From Sedimentitalea nanhaiensis DSM 24252 (GTDB lineage Bacteria; Pseudomonadota; Alphaproteobacteria; Rhodobacterales; Rhodobacteraceae): DNA of 64,000 nucleotides. The DNA is taken from assembly GCF_000473225.1 (NCBI RefSeq), contig NZ_KI421509.1, forward strand, positions 1,913,597 to 1,977,596, read 5' to 3'. Of this stretch, positions 16,978 to 25,129 are shown piece after piece; position 1 is the stretch's first letter; every line of letters starts with the position of its first letter. The notes below the pieces were generated by a model. That model saw only the letters and a program-made list of their open reading frames with translations, was not told the origin of the DNA and made no database searches. A program made the translations under genes and the position numbers.

Positions 16978-18453
16978 ATGCTGGATGCGACAACTGACCT
17001 CAAATCACTGCTTAATGACCCGGACCTGCTGGCCACCAAGGCCTATATCGGTGGCCAATGGGTCGATGGCGACAACGGCACCTTTTCCGTGACCAACCCG
17101 GCGCGGGGCGACGTGATCGCCGAGGTGGCCGACCTCAGCCGCGCACAGGTTGCAGATGCCATCGCACAGGCGGAAATGGCGCAAAAGGAATGGGCCGCGA
17201 TGACCGGCAAGGAACGCGCGGGCATCATGCGCAAGTTCTTTGACCTGATGATGGCGAACGCGCAGGACCTGGGCACCATCCTGACCGCCGAACAGGGCAA
17301 GCCGCTGACCGAAGCCGTGGGCGAGATCGCCTATGGCGCGTCGTTCATCGAATTCTTTGGCGAAGAGGCCAAGCGGATCTATGGCGAAACCATCCCCGGC
17401 CATCAGCGCGACAAGAGAATTACCGTTTTGAAACAACCGATTGGCGTGGCCGCGTCGATCACGCCATGGAACTTTCCCAATGCGATGATCACCCGCAAGG
17501 CGGCCCCGGCGCTGGCTGCGGGCTGTGCCTTTGTGGCGCGTCCGGCCAAGGAAACGCCGCTGTCCGCGCTGGTCATGGGCGTGCTGGCGGATCGCGCCGG
17601 TATCCCGGCGGGCGTGTTCAACGTGGTCACATCATCAAGTGCCAGCGCCATCGGTAAGGAATTCTGCGAGAACCCCGCCGTGCGCAAGCTGACCTTTACC
17701 GGATCGACCGAAGTCGGGCGGATCCTGCTGAAACAGGCGGCCGACAGCGTCATGAAATGCAGCATGGAGCTGGGCGGCAACGCCCCGTTCATCGTGTTTG
17801 ACGACGCCGATCTGGATGCCGCCGTCGAAGGCGCGATGCTGTGCAAGTTCCGCAACAACGGCCAGACCTGTGTCTGCGCCAACCGGATCTATGTGCAGGC
17901 CGGGGTCTATGACGCATTTGCCGCCAAGCTGAAGGTGGCGGTCGAAAACCTGAAGGTCGGCGACGGGCTGGCCGACGGCGTGACCACCGGGCCGCTGATC
18001 AACAGCGAAGCCGTTGAAAAAGTTCTGGAACATCTGGGCGACGTCACGGCCAAGGGCGGCGAGGTTCTGACCGGCGGCAAGGCACACGAACTGGGCGGCA
18101 CGTTCTTTGAGCCCACTGTCGTGACCGGTGTCACCCAGGACATGGCCGTGGCCAAGGAAGAGACATTCGGCCCGCTGGCACCGCTGTTCAGGTTCGACGA
18201 TGTGGACGAGGTGATCGCCATGGCCAATGACACGATCTTTGGTCTGGCGGCGTATTTCTATGCCAAGGATCTGAGCCGGGTCTACAAGGTGGCCGAAGCG
18301 CTGGAATATGGCATCGTCGGCGTCAACACCGGCATCATCAGCACCGAGGTCGCCCCGTTTGGCGGGGTCAAGCAATCGGGCCTGGGCCGCGAAGGCAGCC
18401 ACCACGGCATCGAGGATTACCTGGAGATGAAATACATCTGCATGTCGGTCTGA
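16978..18453 (+). CDS. gabD: NAD(P)-dependent succinate-semialdehyde dehydrogenase
   Basis: The 491-residue ALDH starts at the ATG at 16978 with GGAGGA upstream. It oxidises succinate semialdehyde to succinate in GABA catabolism. The N-terminal YIGGQWVDGDNGTFSVTNPA, ITPWNFPNAMITRKAAPALA near 160-180, the NAD loop FTGSTEVGRILLKQ near 235, the catalytic Glu in MELGGNAPFIVFDD near 262 and the catalytic Cys in NNGQTCVCANRIYV near 297 are all present. GQTCVCANR is characteristic of GabD rather than general ALDHs. The ending GREGSHHGIEDYLEMKYICM also fits. No gabT or gabP adjoins; the gene is divergent from the hydrolase and creatinase pair. Confidence 0.95.
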   Translation: MLDATTDLKSLLNDPDLLATKAYIGGQWVDGDNGTFSVTNPARGDVIAEVADLSRAQVADAIAQAEMAQKEWAAMTGKERAGIMRKFFDLMMANAQDLGTILTAEQGKPLTEAVGEIAYGASFIEFFGEEAKRIYGETIPGHQRDKRITVLKQPIGVAASITPWNFPNAMITRKAAPALAAGCAFVARPAKETPLSALVMGVLADRAGIPAGVFNVVTSSSASAIGKEFCENPAVRKLTFTGSTEVGRILLKQAADSVMKCSMELGGNAPFIVFDDADLDAAVEGAMLCKFRNNGQTCVCANRIYVQAGVYDAFAAKLKVAVENLKVGDGLADGVTTGPLINSEAVEKVLEHLGDVTAKGGEVLTGGKAHELGGTFFEPTVVTGVTQDMAVAKEETFGPLAPLFRFDDVDEVIAMANDTIFGLAAYFYAKDLSRVYKVAEALEYGIVGVNTGIISTEVAPFGGVKQSGLGREGSHHGIEDYLEMKYICMSV

Positions 18454-18615
18454 CCCGACTGCGATGCGGATTCTGGCGGGGCGGCCCTTGGGTCGCTCCG
18501 TTTGCGTTTGCCCCGATGTTGCCGAAAGGTTAACCCAAAATCCTCCGGCGGCGCATGTGGGGCGTGAAACGTCTTGTTAACAAGGGTTACGGGGCAAACC
18601 CCCGGTATGGCAGGC

Positions 18616-18645
18616 GTACATACCCTGTACATACCGCGTACATAC
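18616..18645 (+). promoter_or_regulatory. Three perfect GTACATAC copies at 11-bp spacing
   Basis: GTACATAC occurs at 18616-18623, 18627-18634 and 18638-18645, three identical copies one helical turn apart, 82 bp before the sigma-factor start. It is the reverse complement of the motif at 6057-6086. The bases between copies differ (CCT, CGC), so only the 8-mer is conserved, which argues for protein binding rather than simple duplication. Confidence 0.7.
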
Positions 18646-18726
18646 GCAGGGACCGGGCCGGTTAAGCCGCCGCACGGTGGAATCAGGGTGGCAAAGTTTT
18701 TTGCGCTGCCCGCCAAGGATGGACCG

Positions 18727-19293
18727 ATGGCGCGCGTCACAGGGTATGAGATGCGGATGGATACAGGCGACGAAAGCCTGGCGAGGGCGGCGGCGGCCGG
18801 GGATGGCAGGGCCTTTGCGGTGCTGCTGGAGCGGCGCTATGACGGGCTGTTCGGGCTCGCGTTCCGGCTGACCGGCAGCCGTGCCGAGGCCGAGGACCTG
18901 ACCCAGGATATCTGTGCCGCCTTGCCCTCGAAAATCGCGCGGTTCGACGGACGGGCGCGGTTTACCACATGGCTGTACCGGGTGGCGGTCAATGCGGCCC
19001 ATGACCGCCGCCGTCGTGCCGCCAGCCACGCCCGCGCCGCGCAGGGCTGGGGCGGATGGGAGATCGCGCGCCGCGCCGCCGATACCGAAACCGCAGAACA
19101 GGTCGACTGGCTGATCGCGGCGATGGCGGCGCTGCCCGAGGATCTGCGCGATACGCTGGCGCTGGTGCTGGATGACATGCCGCATCGTGAGGCCGCCGAA
19201 GTGCTGGGCATTTCCGAAGGCACGGTCAGCTGGCGCATATTCGAGGCCAAGAAACGCCTGAAAACGATACGGATGCAGGAGGACCAGGCATGA
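18727..19293 (+). CDS. ECF-type RNA polymerase sigma factor
   Basis: The 188-residue protein was started at the ATG at 18727, 7 bp after AAGGA; ATGs at 18751 and 18757 are alternatives. Region 2 (AFAVLLERRYDGLFGLAFRLTGSRAEAEDLTQDICAAL; residues about 25-65) and region 2.4 (RFTTWLYRVAVNAAHDRRRR) are clear. Region 4 (LPEDLRDTLALVLDDMPHREAAEVLGISEGTVSWRIFEAKKRL) carries the DNA-reading helix. It overlaps the VWA gene by 4 bp, so the products are made together. The promoter carries three 11-bp-spaced repeats, so it is probably controlled by a response regulator or by its own circuit. Confidence 0.92.
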   Translation: MARVTGYEMRMDTGDESLARAAAAGDGRAFAVLLERRYDGLFGLAFRLTGSRAEAEDLTQDICAALPSKIARFDGRARFTTWLYRVAVNAAHDRRRRAASHARAAQGWGGWEIARRAADTETAEQVDWLIAAMAALPEDLRDTLALVLDDMPHREAAEVLGISEGTVSWRIFEAKKRLKTIRMQEDQA

Positions 19294-21185
19294 GCGACGA
19301 TCTGGACGATCTGAAGGCCGCGATGCGGGCGCCGGCGCCAGATGCCGAGACCCGTGCCACGCATCTGGCGCTGGCGCAGAAAAATTTCGACCGGCTCCAA
19401 GAAAGCGGCGCGCAGGTGCGTCCCAGTTCCAATCGCCCACGTTCGGGCCTTTGGACAGGAGTACGACAGATGTTGACCACACTCACCTCGCGCGGGGGAC
19501 TGACCGCGACCACCGCCATTGTTGCCGTCGCTCTGGTGACGCTGACCCCGATCCGCGACATGGTGCTGCCACCGGTCGGACCCGTTTTGACCCCCGCACC
19601 CGCGCCGGTCGAGGATCTGGCCGAGGCCGAAATGGCGGTGCAGCAAGACAGGCCCGCGCAGGGCATGGACAACATGGCCCGCCCGCAGCTGGCCAAACGT
19701 GCAGCGCAACCGATGTCGGGCGCGGTTGCCACTCCCATGGCGGCGCCGACGATCACGCCGCCCATGCCCCGCCGTGACATTACCCTGCCCGAGGCCGACA
19801 GCGAACGGTTTGCCAATGCGCCGGGCAATCCGGTGCATATCACCGCCGAGACCCCGGTATCGACCTTTTCCATAGATGTGGATACCGCGTCTTATGCGGT
19901 GGTGCGCAATGCGCTGTTGAACGGTGCCTTGCCTGAGCCGGACATGGTGCGGATCGAAGAGATGGTGAACTATTTCCCCTATGATTACGCCGCGCCCGAC
20001 GGTGATGCGCCGTTTCGGCCCACGGTGTCGGTCAGCCCGACGCCCTGGAATGCCGGCACGCAGCTGGTGCAGATCGGCATTCAGGGCGCGCTGCCTGCGG
20101 TGGCGGATCGCCCGCCGCTGAATCTGGTGTTTCTGATCGACACCTCCGGGTCGATGGATCAGCCGGGCAAATTGCCGCTGTTGAAGCAGTCCTTTGCGCT
20201 GATGCTGGGGCAGTTGCGCGACCGGGATCAGGTTGCCATCGTAACCTATGCGGGCAGTGCGGGGCAGGTGCTGGAACCGACCCCGGCCAGCGAGCGTGCC
20301 ACGATTTTGGCAGCGCTGAACCGGCTGGACGCGGGTGGGTCGACCGCCGGGCAGGCCGGGTTGCAGCAGGCCTATGCCACTGCCGCCGCGATGGCCGAGG
20401 AGGGCGAGGTCAGCCGGGTGATTCTGGCCACCGATGGCGATTTCAACGTCGGCCTGTCGGATCCCGCGGCGCTGAAGGCGTTTATCGCCGAACAGCGCGA
20501 CAGCGGCACCTACCTGAGCGTGCTGGGGTTCGGACGGGGCAATCTGGACGATGCGGCGATGCAGGCGCTGGCCCAGAACGGCAATGGGCAGGCAGCCTAT
20601 ATTGACACCCTGGCCGAGGCGCAGAAAGTGCTGGTGGATCAATTGACCGGGGCGCTGTTTGCGATTGCCGATGACGTCAAGATCCAGGTCGAGTTCAACC
20701 CCGCCGTAATCGCCGAATACCGGCTGATCGGCTATGAAACCCGCGCTCTCCGGCGCGAGGATTTCAACAATGACGCGGTGGATGCGGGCGAGATCGGAGC
20801 CGGTCACGCGGTGACGGCGCTGTATGAAGTCACGCCGGTGGGCTCGGCCGCGCAGCTGAGCGATTCGCTGCGCTACGGGGCGGCCCCGGTGGGCGGTACG
20901 GCCGACGAGCTGGGGTTTCTGCGGCTGCGGTACAAGGTGCCGGGAGGAGATAAAAGCGTGCTGATCGAACAGGCGATCCCGGCGGGTGCGGCGCAGTCCG
21001 AGGCGGGGTTTGCCGCCGCCATCGCCGGGTTCGGGCAATTGCTGCGCGGCGGGACATATCTGGGCGACTGGGGTTATGGCGATGCCATCGCGCTGGCCAA
21101 TGCGCACAAGGGCGCGGATGCCTATGGGTATCGTGGTGAGGCGGTGCAGCTGATGCGGCTGGCGCAAAGTCTGGCGGCGCGTTGA
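19290..21185 (+). CDS. Membrane-anchored VWA-domain protein with C-terminal DUF3520-like region; likely anti-sigma partner
   Basis: The 631-residue protein has a cytoplasmic N-terminal 65 residues (acidic DDLDDLKAAMRAPAPD start), one membrane helix near 70-88 (GLTATTAIVAVALVTLTPI) and a Pro/Ala-rich linker to about 165. A VWF N-terminal domain (PVSTFSIDVDTASYAVVRN; EEMVNYFPYDY) follows. The VWA domain has the MIDAS motif DTSGSM near 284-289, the Thr of GSTAGQAGLQ, and ATDGDFNVG near 380. The C-terminal DUF3520-type domain contains NPAVIAEYRLIGYETRALRREDFNND. This layout is the YfbK family. Stop/start overlap with an ECF sigma gene and the short cytoplasmic N terminus before the helix suggest that it tethers the sigma factor; that role is inference. 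Confidence 0.9.
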   Translation: MSDDLDDLKAAMRAPAPDAETRATHLALAQKNFDRLQESGAQVRPSSNRPRSGLWTGVRQMLTTLTSRGGLTATTAIVAVALVTLTPIRDMVLPPVGPVLTPAPAPVEDLAEAEMAVQQDRPAQGMDNMARPQLAKRAAQPMSGAVATPMAAPTITPPMPRRDITLPEADSERFANAPGNPVHITAETPVSTFSIDVDTASYAVVRNALLNGALPEPDMVRIEEMVNYFPYDYAAPDGDAPFRPTVSVSPTPWNAGTQLVQIGIQGALPAVADRPPLNLVFLIDTSGSMDQPGKLPLLKQSFALMLGQLRDRDQVAIVTYAGSAGQVLEPTPASERATILAALNRLDAGGSTAGQAGLQQAYATAAAMAEEGEVSRVILATDGDFNVGLSDPAALKAFIAEQRDSGTYLSVLGFGRGNLDDAAMQALAQNGNGQAAYIDTLAEAQKVLVDQLTGALFAIADDVKIQVEFNPAVIAEYRLIGYETRALRREDFNNDAVDAGEIGAGHAVTALYEVTPVGSAAQLSDSLRYGAAPVGGTADELGFLRLRYKVPGGDKSVLIEQAIPAGAAQSEAGFAAAIAGFGQLLRGGTYLGDWGYGDAIALANAHKGADAYGYRGEAVQLMRLAQSLAAR

Positions 21186-21259
21186 CGTAGGGTTGGGGGG
21201 TGATTTCATGCGTCAGCACGGTACCGTTGACGCATGGAACCCAGCCGCGAGGGACACAG

Positions 21260-22459
21260 ATGCCGCTGACATTGCGCGATATTCCACGCTTTCCCGACTA
21301 TGTGACCGGGCAGACCGATCATCAGTTCATGCAGGCGGCACGGGCCCGGGGTCCGCTGGCGATGGATCGCTATGGGTTCGTCACGGCGTTTTCGCAGGCC
21401 CATATGGAGATGTTCAACGACGACCGCTGGACCCGGCAGATCGAGCTGGAGGGGATGCGGGCGGCAGGTGTGAGCAGCGGTCCGATGTTCGATTTCGTGC
21501 AGAATGCGTTGTTGTTTGCCAATGGCCAGACCCATCGCAACCGCCGCGCACCCCTGGTGCGTACCTTTGCCCACAAGGTGATCGCCGAGCTGCGCCCCGA
21601 AGTGGCGGCGCGGGCGGAGGCGATGATCGCGCCGTTGCGCGGGGCCGGGTCAGTGGATTTTGTCCAGGCGATCGCCGGGCCGCTGCCCGCACAGGTGATC
21701 GCGGCCATCGTCGGCGCCCCGGAAGAGGACACCGCGATGTTCGCGGCCCATGTCTATTCGGCGGTTCGCGGGCTGTCCATTGTCGGCCCCGAGGAGCGCG
21801 CGGCATCGGATACCGACATGCGGCATCTGGATCGTTATGTGGCGGGTCTGATCGCGGACCGCCGCACGGCTCCGAAGGAGGATTTCCTCACCGACTATTT
21901 GAGACGGACCCAGGACGGGCCGTTGTCGGAGACCGAGGTGCGCGCCCAGATGATCGGGGTGGTTCTGGCCGGGTCGGACACCACGCGCGGGGCGCTGACC
22001 GCCACGGTGTCGCACTTGTTGCAGCACCCGGAACAATGGCGGATGTTGGTCGAGGCGCCGCAAACCTGGGCGGCGGCAGCGGCGTCCGAGGGGCTGCGGT
22101 TTGATCCCGTCATCGGGTCGCTGGCGCGGATCACCACCGAGCCGCGCGAGATCGAAGGCGTGATGATCCCGCAGGGCACTCTGGTGGCGGGCTCGATGCT
22201 GACGGCGTTGCGCGACCCGGCGGTCTATGCCGCCCCGGACCGGTTTGACATCACCCGGCAGGATCATCCGCGCCTGCATCCGGTGTTCGGGGGCGGACCG
22301 CATCGCTGTCTGGGTGAAGCGCTGGCGCGGATCGAGCTGGAAGAGGCGCTCGGGGCGCTGGCGCGCATCCTGCCAGATCTGGAGCTTGACGGCCCGCCTG
22401 CCCGTCTGCGCGGCTATGGCGCGGTGCGGGATCTGACGTCGATGCGGGTCCGCGCTTAA
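21260..22459 (+). CDS. Cytochrome P450
   Basis: The 399-residue soluble bacterial P450 was started at the ATG at 21260 behind GAGGGACAC; a longer frame from 21200 lacks a ribosome site. I-helix motif AGSDTTR lies near 237-243, supplying the oxygen-activating Thr. The K-helix ExxR is EGLR near 277. The heme loop FGGGPHRCLGEALARIE lies near 343-358, with the thiolate Cys at about 350. It needs ferredoxin/ferredoxin reductase partners, which are not in the neighbourhood. Most similar in style to class I CYPs of alphaproteobacteria; the substrate is unknown. Confidence 0.95.
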   Translation: MPLTLRDIPRFPDYVTGQTDHQFMQAARARGPLAMDRYGFVTAFSQAHMEMFNDDRWTRQIELEGMRAAGVSSGPMFDFVQNALLFANGQTHRNRRAPLVRTFAHKVIAELRPEVAARAEAMIAPLRGAGSVDFVQAIAGPLPAQVIAAIVGAPEEDTAMFAAHVYSAVRGLSIVGPEERAASDTDMRHLDRYVAGLIADRRTAPKEDFLTDYLRRTQDGPLSETEVRAQMIGVVLAGSDTTRGALTATVSHLLQHPEQWRMLVEAPQTWAAAAASEGLRFDPVIGSLARITTEPREIEGVMIPQGTLVAGSMLTALRDPAVYAAPDRFDITRQDHPRLHPVFGGGPHRCLGEALARIELEEALGALARILPDLELDGPPARLRGYGAVRDLTSMRVRA

Positions 22460-22469
22460 AACGGGTGTG

Positions 22470-22503
22470 AAAAGCCCCGCACCTGTCTGACCAGATGCGG
22501 GGC
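22470..22503 (-). terminator. Rho-independent terminator for hsp20
   Basis: An 8-bp perfect stem, GCCCCGCA (22474-22481) with TGCGGGGC (22496-22503), is followed on the minus strand by TTTT. It lies about 100 bp past the hsp20 stop and between two convergent genes, so it may serve both, though only the minus side has a T run. Confidence 0.7.
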
Positions 22504-22600
22504 ATACCGTCATTCCGAGGGAAGTCTGGTCTGGCGGTATCAGCCTTTCGGGGCCACCCCGAAAGACGTTGGAGCGGTTGCCATGCGAACCGCGGACGCC

Positions 22601-23077
22601 CTAGTTCACGGCCTTGGCGTCGACCACGTCTGTTTCCACCGACGCGGGGGTGGATCCGGAGATCTCGATCCGGCGCGGTTTCAGCGCTTCGGGGATTTCG
22701 CGCTGCAGGTCGATGTGCAGCATGCCGTCAGAATGGCTGGCGCCGATGACGCGGACATGTTCGGCCAGATGAAAGCGACGTTCAAAGGCGCGCGTGGCGA
22801 TGCCACGGTGCAGGAAGGTACGCTCGGCCGTGTCCTCGTCGGCCTTGCGGCCGGAGACAACCAGTGCGTTTTCCTTGATCTCGACGCTGAGGTCGCTGTC
22901 GGAAAAGCCAGCGACGGCAATCGAGATGCGATAGGCATCTGTCGCGGTCTTTTCGATGTTATAGGGGGGATAGGTGGACTGGCCGACGTCGTTGGTCATG
23001 ACGCGATCCATCAGATCGGCAATCTGGTCGAAACCAACGGTGGCGCGGTGCAGCGGTGCAAAGTCATATGTACGCAT
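22601..23077 (-). CDS. Small heat-shock protein, Hsp20/IbpA type
   Basis: The 158-residue ATP-independent holdase binds unfolding proteins in the cytoplasm. The N terminus MRTYDFAPLHRATVGFDQIADLMD is the IbpA type. The alpha-crystallin domain spans about 38-130 (PPYNIEKTATDAYRISIAVAGF; LVVSGRKADED; FLHRGIATRAFERRFHLAEHV). IPEALKPRRIEI supplies the C-terminal IxI-like anchor. Regulation is visible in DNA: an RpoH-like promoter at 23175-23203 and a leader that can fold over the ribosome site as in ROSE thermometers. It should therefore be induced both transcriptionally and translationally by heat. Confidence 0.96.
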   Translation of the reverse strand: MRTYDFAPLHRATVGFDQIADLMDRVMTNDVGQSTYPPYNIEKTATDAYRISIAVAGFSDSDLSVEIKENALVVSGRKADEDTAERTFLHRGIATRAFERRFHLAEHVRVIGASHSDGMLHIDLQREIPEALKPRRIEISGSTPASVETDVVDAKAVN

Positions 23078-23085
23078 AGGTCGTT

Positions 23086-23150
23086 ATCCTCGTGCTTGAG
23101 CGATGTACGGTTGCCCTCCGACAGGGACGGGCGGTTCTGGTCCCGGAACC
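23086..23150 (-). promoter_or_regulatory. ROSE-like RNA thermometer in the hsp20 leader
   Basis: The leader can form three successive hairpins: GGTTC/GAACC (23133-23150), CCCT/AGGG (23114-23126) and a 3'-terminal one (23086-23104). In the last, AUC-G-CUC pairs with GAGGAU with the G bulged out and a 6-nt loop, sequestering the Shine-Dalgarno GAGGA that lies 9 nt before the ATG. The strand opposite the ribosome site contains UCGCU, which fits the U(U/C)GCU hallmark of ROSE elements. Pairing was checked by eye, not by an energy calculation. Confidence 0.72.
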
Positions 23151-23174
23151 CATTATGGCATTCCGATGCCTCAG

Positions 23175-23203
23175 AGATGGGCAGCGCAGGTGGTGGTTTC
23201 AAG
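23175..23203 (-). promoter_or_regulatory. RpoH (sigma-32)-type promoter of hsp20
   Basis: On the minus strand, CTTGAAA (23203-23197) and CCCATCT (23181-23175) are separated by 15 bp, matching the heat-shock consensus CTTGAAA-N13-17-CCCATNT at every defined position. Transcription would start near 23168, giving a leader of about 90 nt that holds the thermometer. Confidence 0.8.
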
Positions 23204-23291
23204 TCCCCCGATTGCGCGCTGGCCGGTGTTGTGTGTTGAATTGTATTCAACATGCAGGGCGAATGGATGAAACCGGTCGAACATAGACGCT

Positions 23292-24140
23292 CTAGTTTCG
23301 GATGAACCTGGCCCCGGTCGAGCTGTTCCTGCCGCCGACTGTCAGACGCTGGATGCGCGCGGTCGTGGGGCGCAAGGCGGCGCGCAGCCGGGTTTTCAGG
23401 CGGGCAACCACCTCGGGCAGGGCCATGCCCAGGGCAACCTCCTGCCCGCCAACGGTGCCGCCGCCCGAGATCACCGAAACGATGCGCCCGCGCGTACCGG
23501 ACTTTACAAACACCGGCGCGCCGGACGAGCCAAAGGTCACATCGCAGTCAAAGGCCATCAGCCCGTCCGCCTGTGCCACGATACTGCACCGGCGCTGGCG
23601 CGACAGGGCCTCGTCCCGGCCCCGCCCATAGGAGGTGACGCTGACCTGGGTTCCGACGCTTTGGCCGCGATACAGGATAAACGGGTCGGCGTCCCGGCTG
23701 GTGATCGGAGCGACCAGACGCAACAGGGCGACGTCGTGGCGCACGCGCCCGACATTATGGACCGCGCGGGGGTCATATTCAGGCGCGGCGGCGATCTGGG
23801 CCACCTTGCGGTCGGCAACGGATACCCCATCGCGCAACCCGGCGCGAAAGGTCAGCGTGTCGGGCAGATGCAGGTTATGCGTCTTGCGGTCATAGACGCA
23901 ATGCGCCGCCGTCAGCACAAGGTCGGGCGCAATCAGCGTACCGGTACAATAGCCGCTGCCGCCGATGTCCAGACGGCCCACCGCCTCCCATCCCAGCAGG
24001 TCGTCGCGGTCGGTCAGCCGCACCAGCCCGGTGGTGTCGGCCATGGCGATGCCGGGCAGGCAGAGCGCCAGCATGGCCACGATCCATGGCGCTGTCCACC
24101 GCCGCTGGAAGTTCCCGAATAAATGGTCCGTCAGGTGCAT
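23292..24140 (-). CDS. Secreted trypsin-like serine peptidase (paralogue 1)
   Basis: The 282-residue protein was started at the ATG at 24140 behind a GGGGGG run; a longer frame to 24209 is possible. It has a signal peptide near 15-35 (WIVAMLALCLPGIAMA). The catalytic triad of the chymotrypsin fold is LTAAHC (His), RHDVALLRL (Asp) and FGSSGAPVF (Ser). There is no PDZ domain, unlike DegP. It ends STGARFIRN, echoed by TGAKFIRP in the neighbouring paralogue, so the two arose by tandem duplication. Location is periplasmic or extracellular. The substrate is unknown; the GRLDIGGSGYCTGTLIAPDL segment is shared by both. Confidence 0.9.
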   Translation of the reverse strand: MHLTDHLFGNFQRRWTAPWIVAMLALCLPGIAMADTTGLVRLTDRDDLLGWEAVGRLDIGGSGYCTGTLIAPDLVLTAAHCVYDRKTHNLHLPDTLTFRAGLRDGVSVADRKVAQIAAAPEYDPRAVHNVGRVRHDVALLRLVAPITSRDADPFILYRGQSVGTQVSVTSYGRGRDEALSRQRRCSIVAQADGLMAFDCDVTFGSSGAPVFVKSGTRGRIVSVISGGGTVGGQEVALGMALPEVVARLKTRLRAALRPTTARIQRLTVGGRNSSTGARFIRN

Positions 24141-24229
24141 CGTCTGCCCCCCTGTTGTCGCATCGCGGACAAGCCATGGCAGAGGAATACGGCGATATAC
24201 GGGCACCACCCTGGCACGGATGGGACCGT

Positions 24230-25042
24230 TCAGGGGCGGATGAATTTCGCCCCGGTGTCGCGGCGTGGCTGGCCTATGGTGATTCGGTTCACACGCGGGG
24301 CCGGAGCCAGCGCGAACCCGGCCCCCGCATCGAGCTGCGCGCGCAACAGCGCCAGCGGTTCGTCAAGCGCGGTGCCCAGGGCCACGCGCTGGCCTTCGAC
24401 CTCGGCCTTGGCCGAAACCACCGAAACGATGCGCGGGCGGCCATCGGCGAAGGAAAAGATCGGCGCGCCAGATGAACCGTGATCGACATCGCAGGACATC
24501 ACCAGCACGCCCTCCTGGCGCGCCATCACGGCGCAGACCTCTTGCAGCGACGGCGCTTCAGCGCGGGACTTGGCATAGGACACCACCCCGACCCGATCGC
24601 CCTTGCGCGGTCGGGCGGCGGTGGCAAACGGTGTCACGGTGGTGTTGCGAATCGGTTGTTGCAGTTCCAGCAGGGCGACATCGGTGCTGACCCGCCGGGC
24701 TGAGACCGCATCGCCAAAGTCATAGTCCGGATGCACCACCGCGCGGCGCACCTGACGATAGGCCGAGGCACGCCCGTTGCGCCATCCGGCCAGGAATTCG
24801 ATGGTTTCCGGGTCGATCCGGGCCTGCGAGCCACGGTCAAACAGGCAATGTGCGGCGGTCAGCACCAGATCGGGCGCAATCAGCGCGCCGGTGCAAAACC
24901 CGCTGCCGCCGATGTCCAGCCGGCCCACCGCCTGCCAGTCACGGCCCGCGTCGGCGGTGTCCAGCGGCCTGAGCGCAGCATCCTGTGCGACCGCAAGACC
25001 GGGCAACAGGGCCAGAACGAAACAGATCAACCGATACACCAC
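24230..25042 (-). CDS. Secreted trypsin-like serine peptidase (paralogue 2)
   Basis: The 270-residue protein has no usable ATG at the front. GTG codons at 25042 or 25039 follow GAGGTGAGG, and I take 25042; the frame extends to a GTG at 25072. The signal peptide is LICFVLALLPGLAVA. The triad is LTAAHC (His), STDVALLEL (Asp) and HGSSGAPIF (Ser). It shares GRLDIGGSG-CTG-LIAPDLVLTAAHC and the TGAKFIRP end with the next gene, about 90 bp downstream. The two are probably one transcript. The surrounding loops differ, so substrate preference may have diverged. Confidence 0.88.
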   Translation of the reverse strand: MVYRLICFVLALLPGLAVAQDAALRPLDTADAGRDWQAVGRLDIGGSGFCTGALIAPDLVLTAAHCLFDRGSQARIDPETIEFLAGWRNGRASAYRQVRRAVVHPDYDFGDAVSARRVSTDVALLELQQPIRNTTVTPFATAARPRKGDRVGVVSYAKSRAEAPSLQEVCAVMARQEGVLVMSCDVDHGSSGAPIFSFADGRPRIVSVVSAKAEVEGQRVALGTALDEPLALLRAQLDAGAGFALAPAPRVNRITIGQPRRDTGAKFIRP

Positions 25043-25129
25043 AGGCCTCACCTCGAATCCATGCCACCCCACCCCTAGTGCAGTCTTGCGGCGAAAATGC
25101 GGCGTGGCGCAAGATCTATCTGGGCGGCT

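Noticed and set aside
18837-21209. Minus-strand open frame of 790 codons opposite the sigma/VWA genes
   Set aside because: Antisense shadow; both plus-strand genes have clear families.
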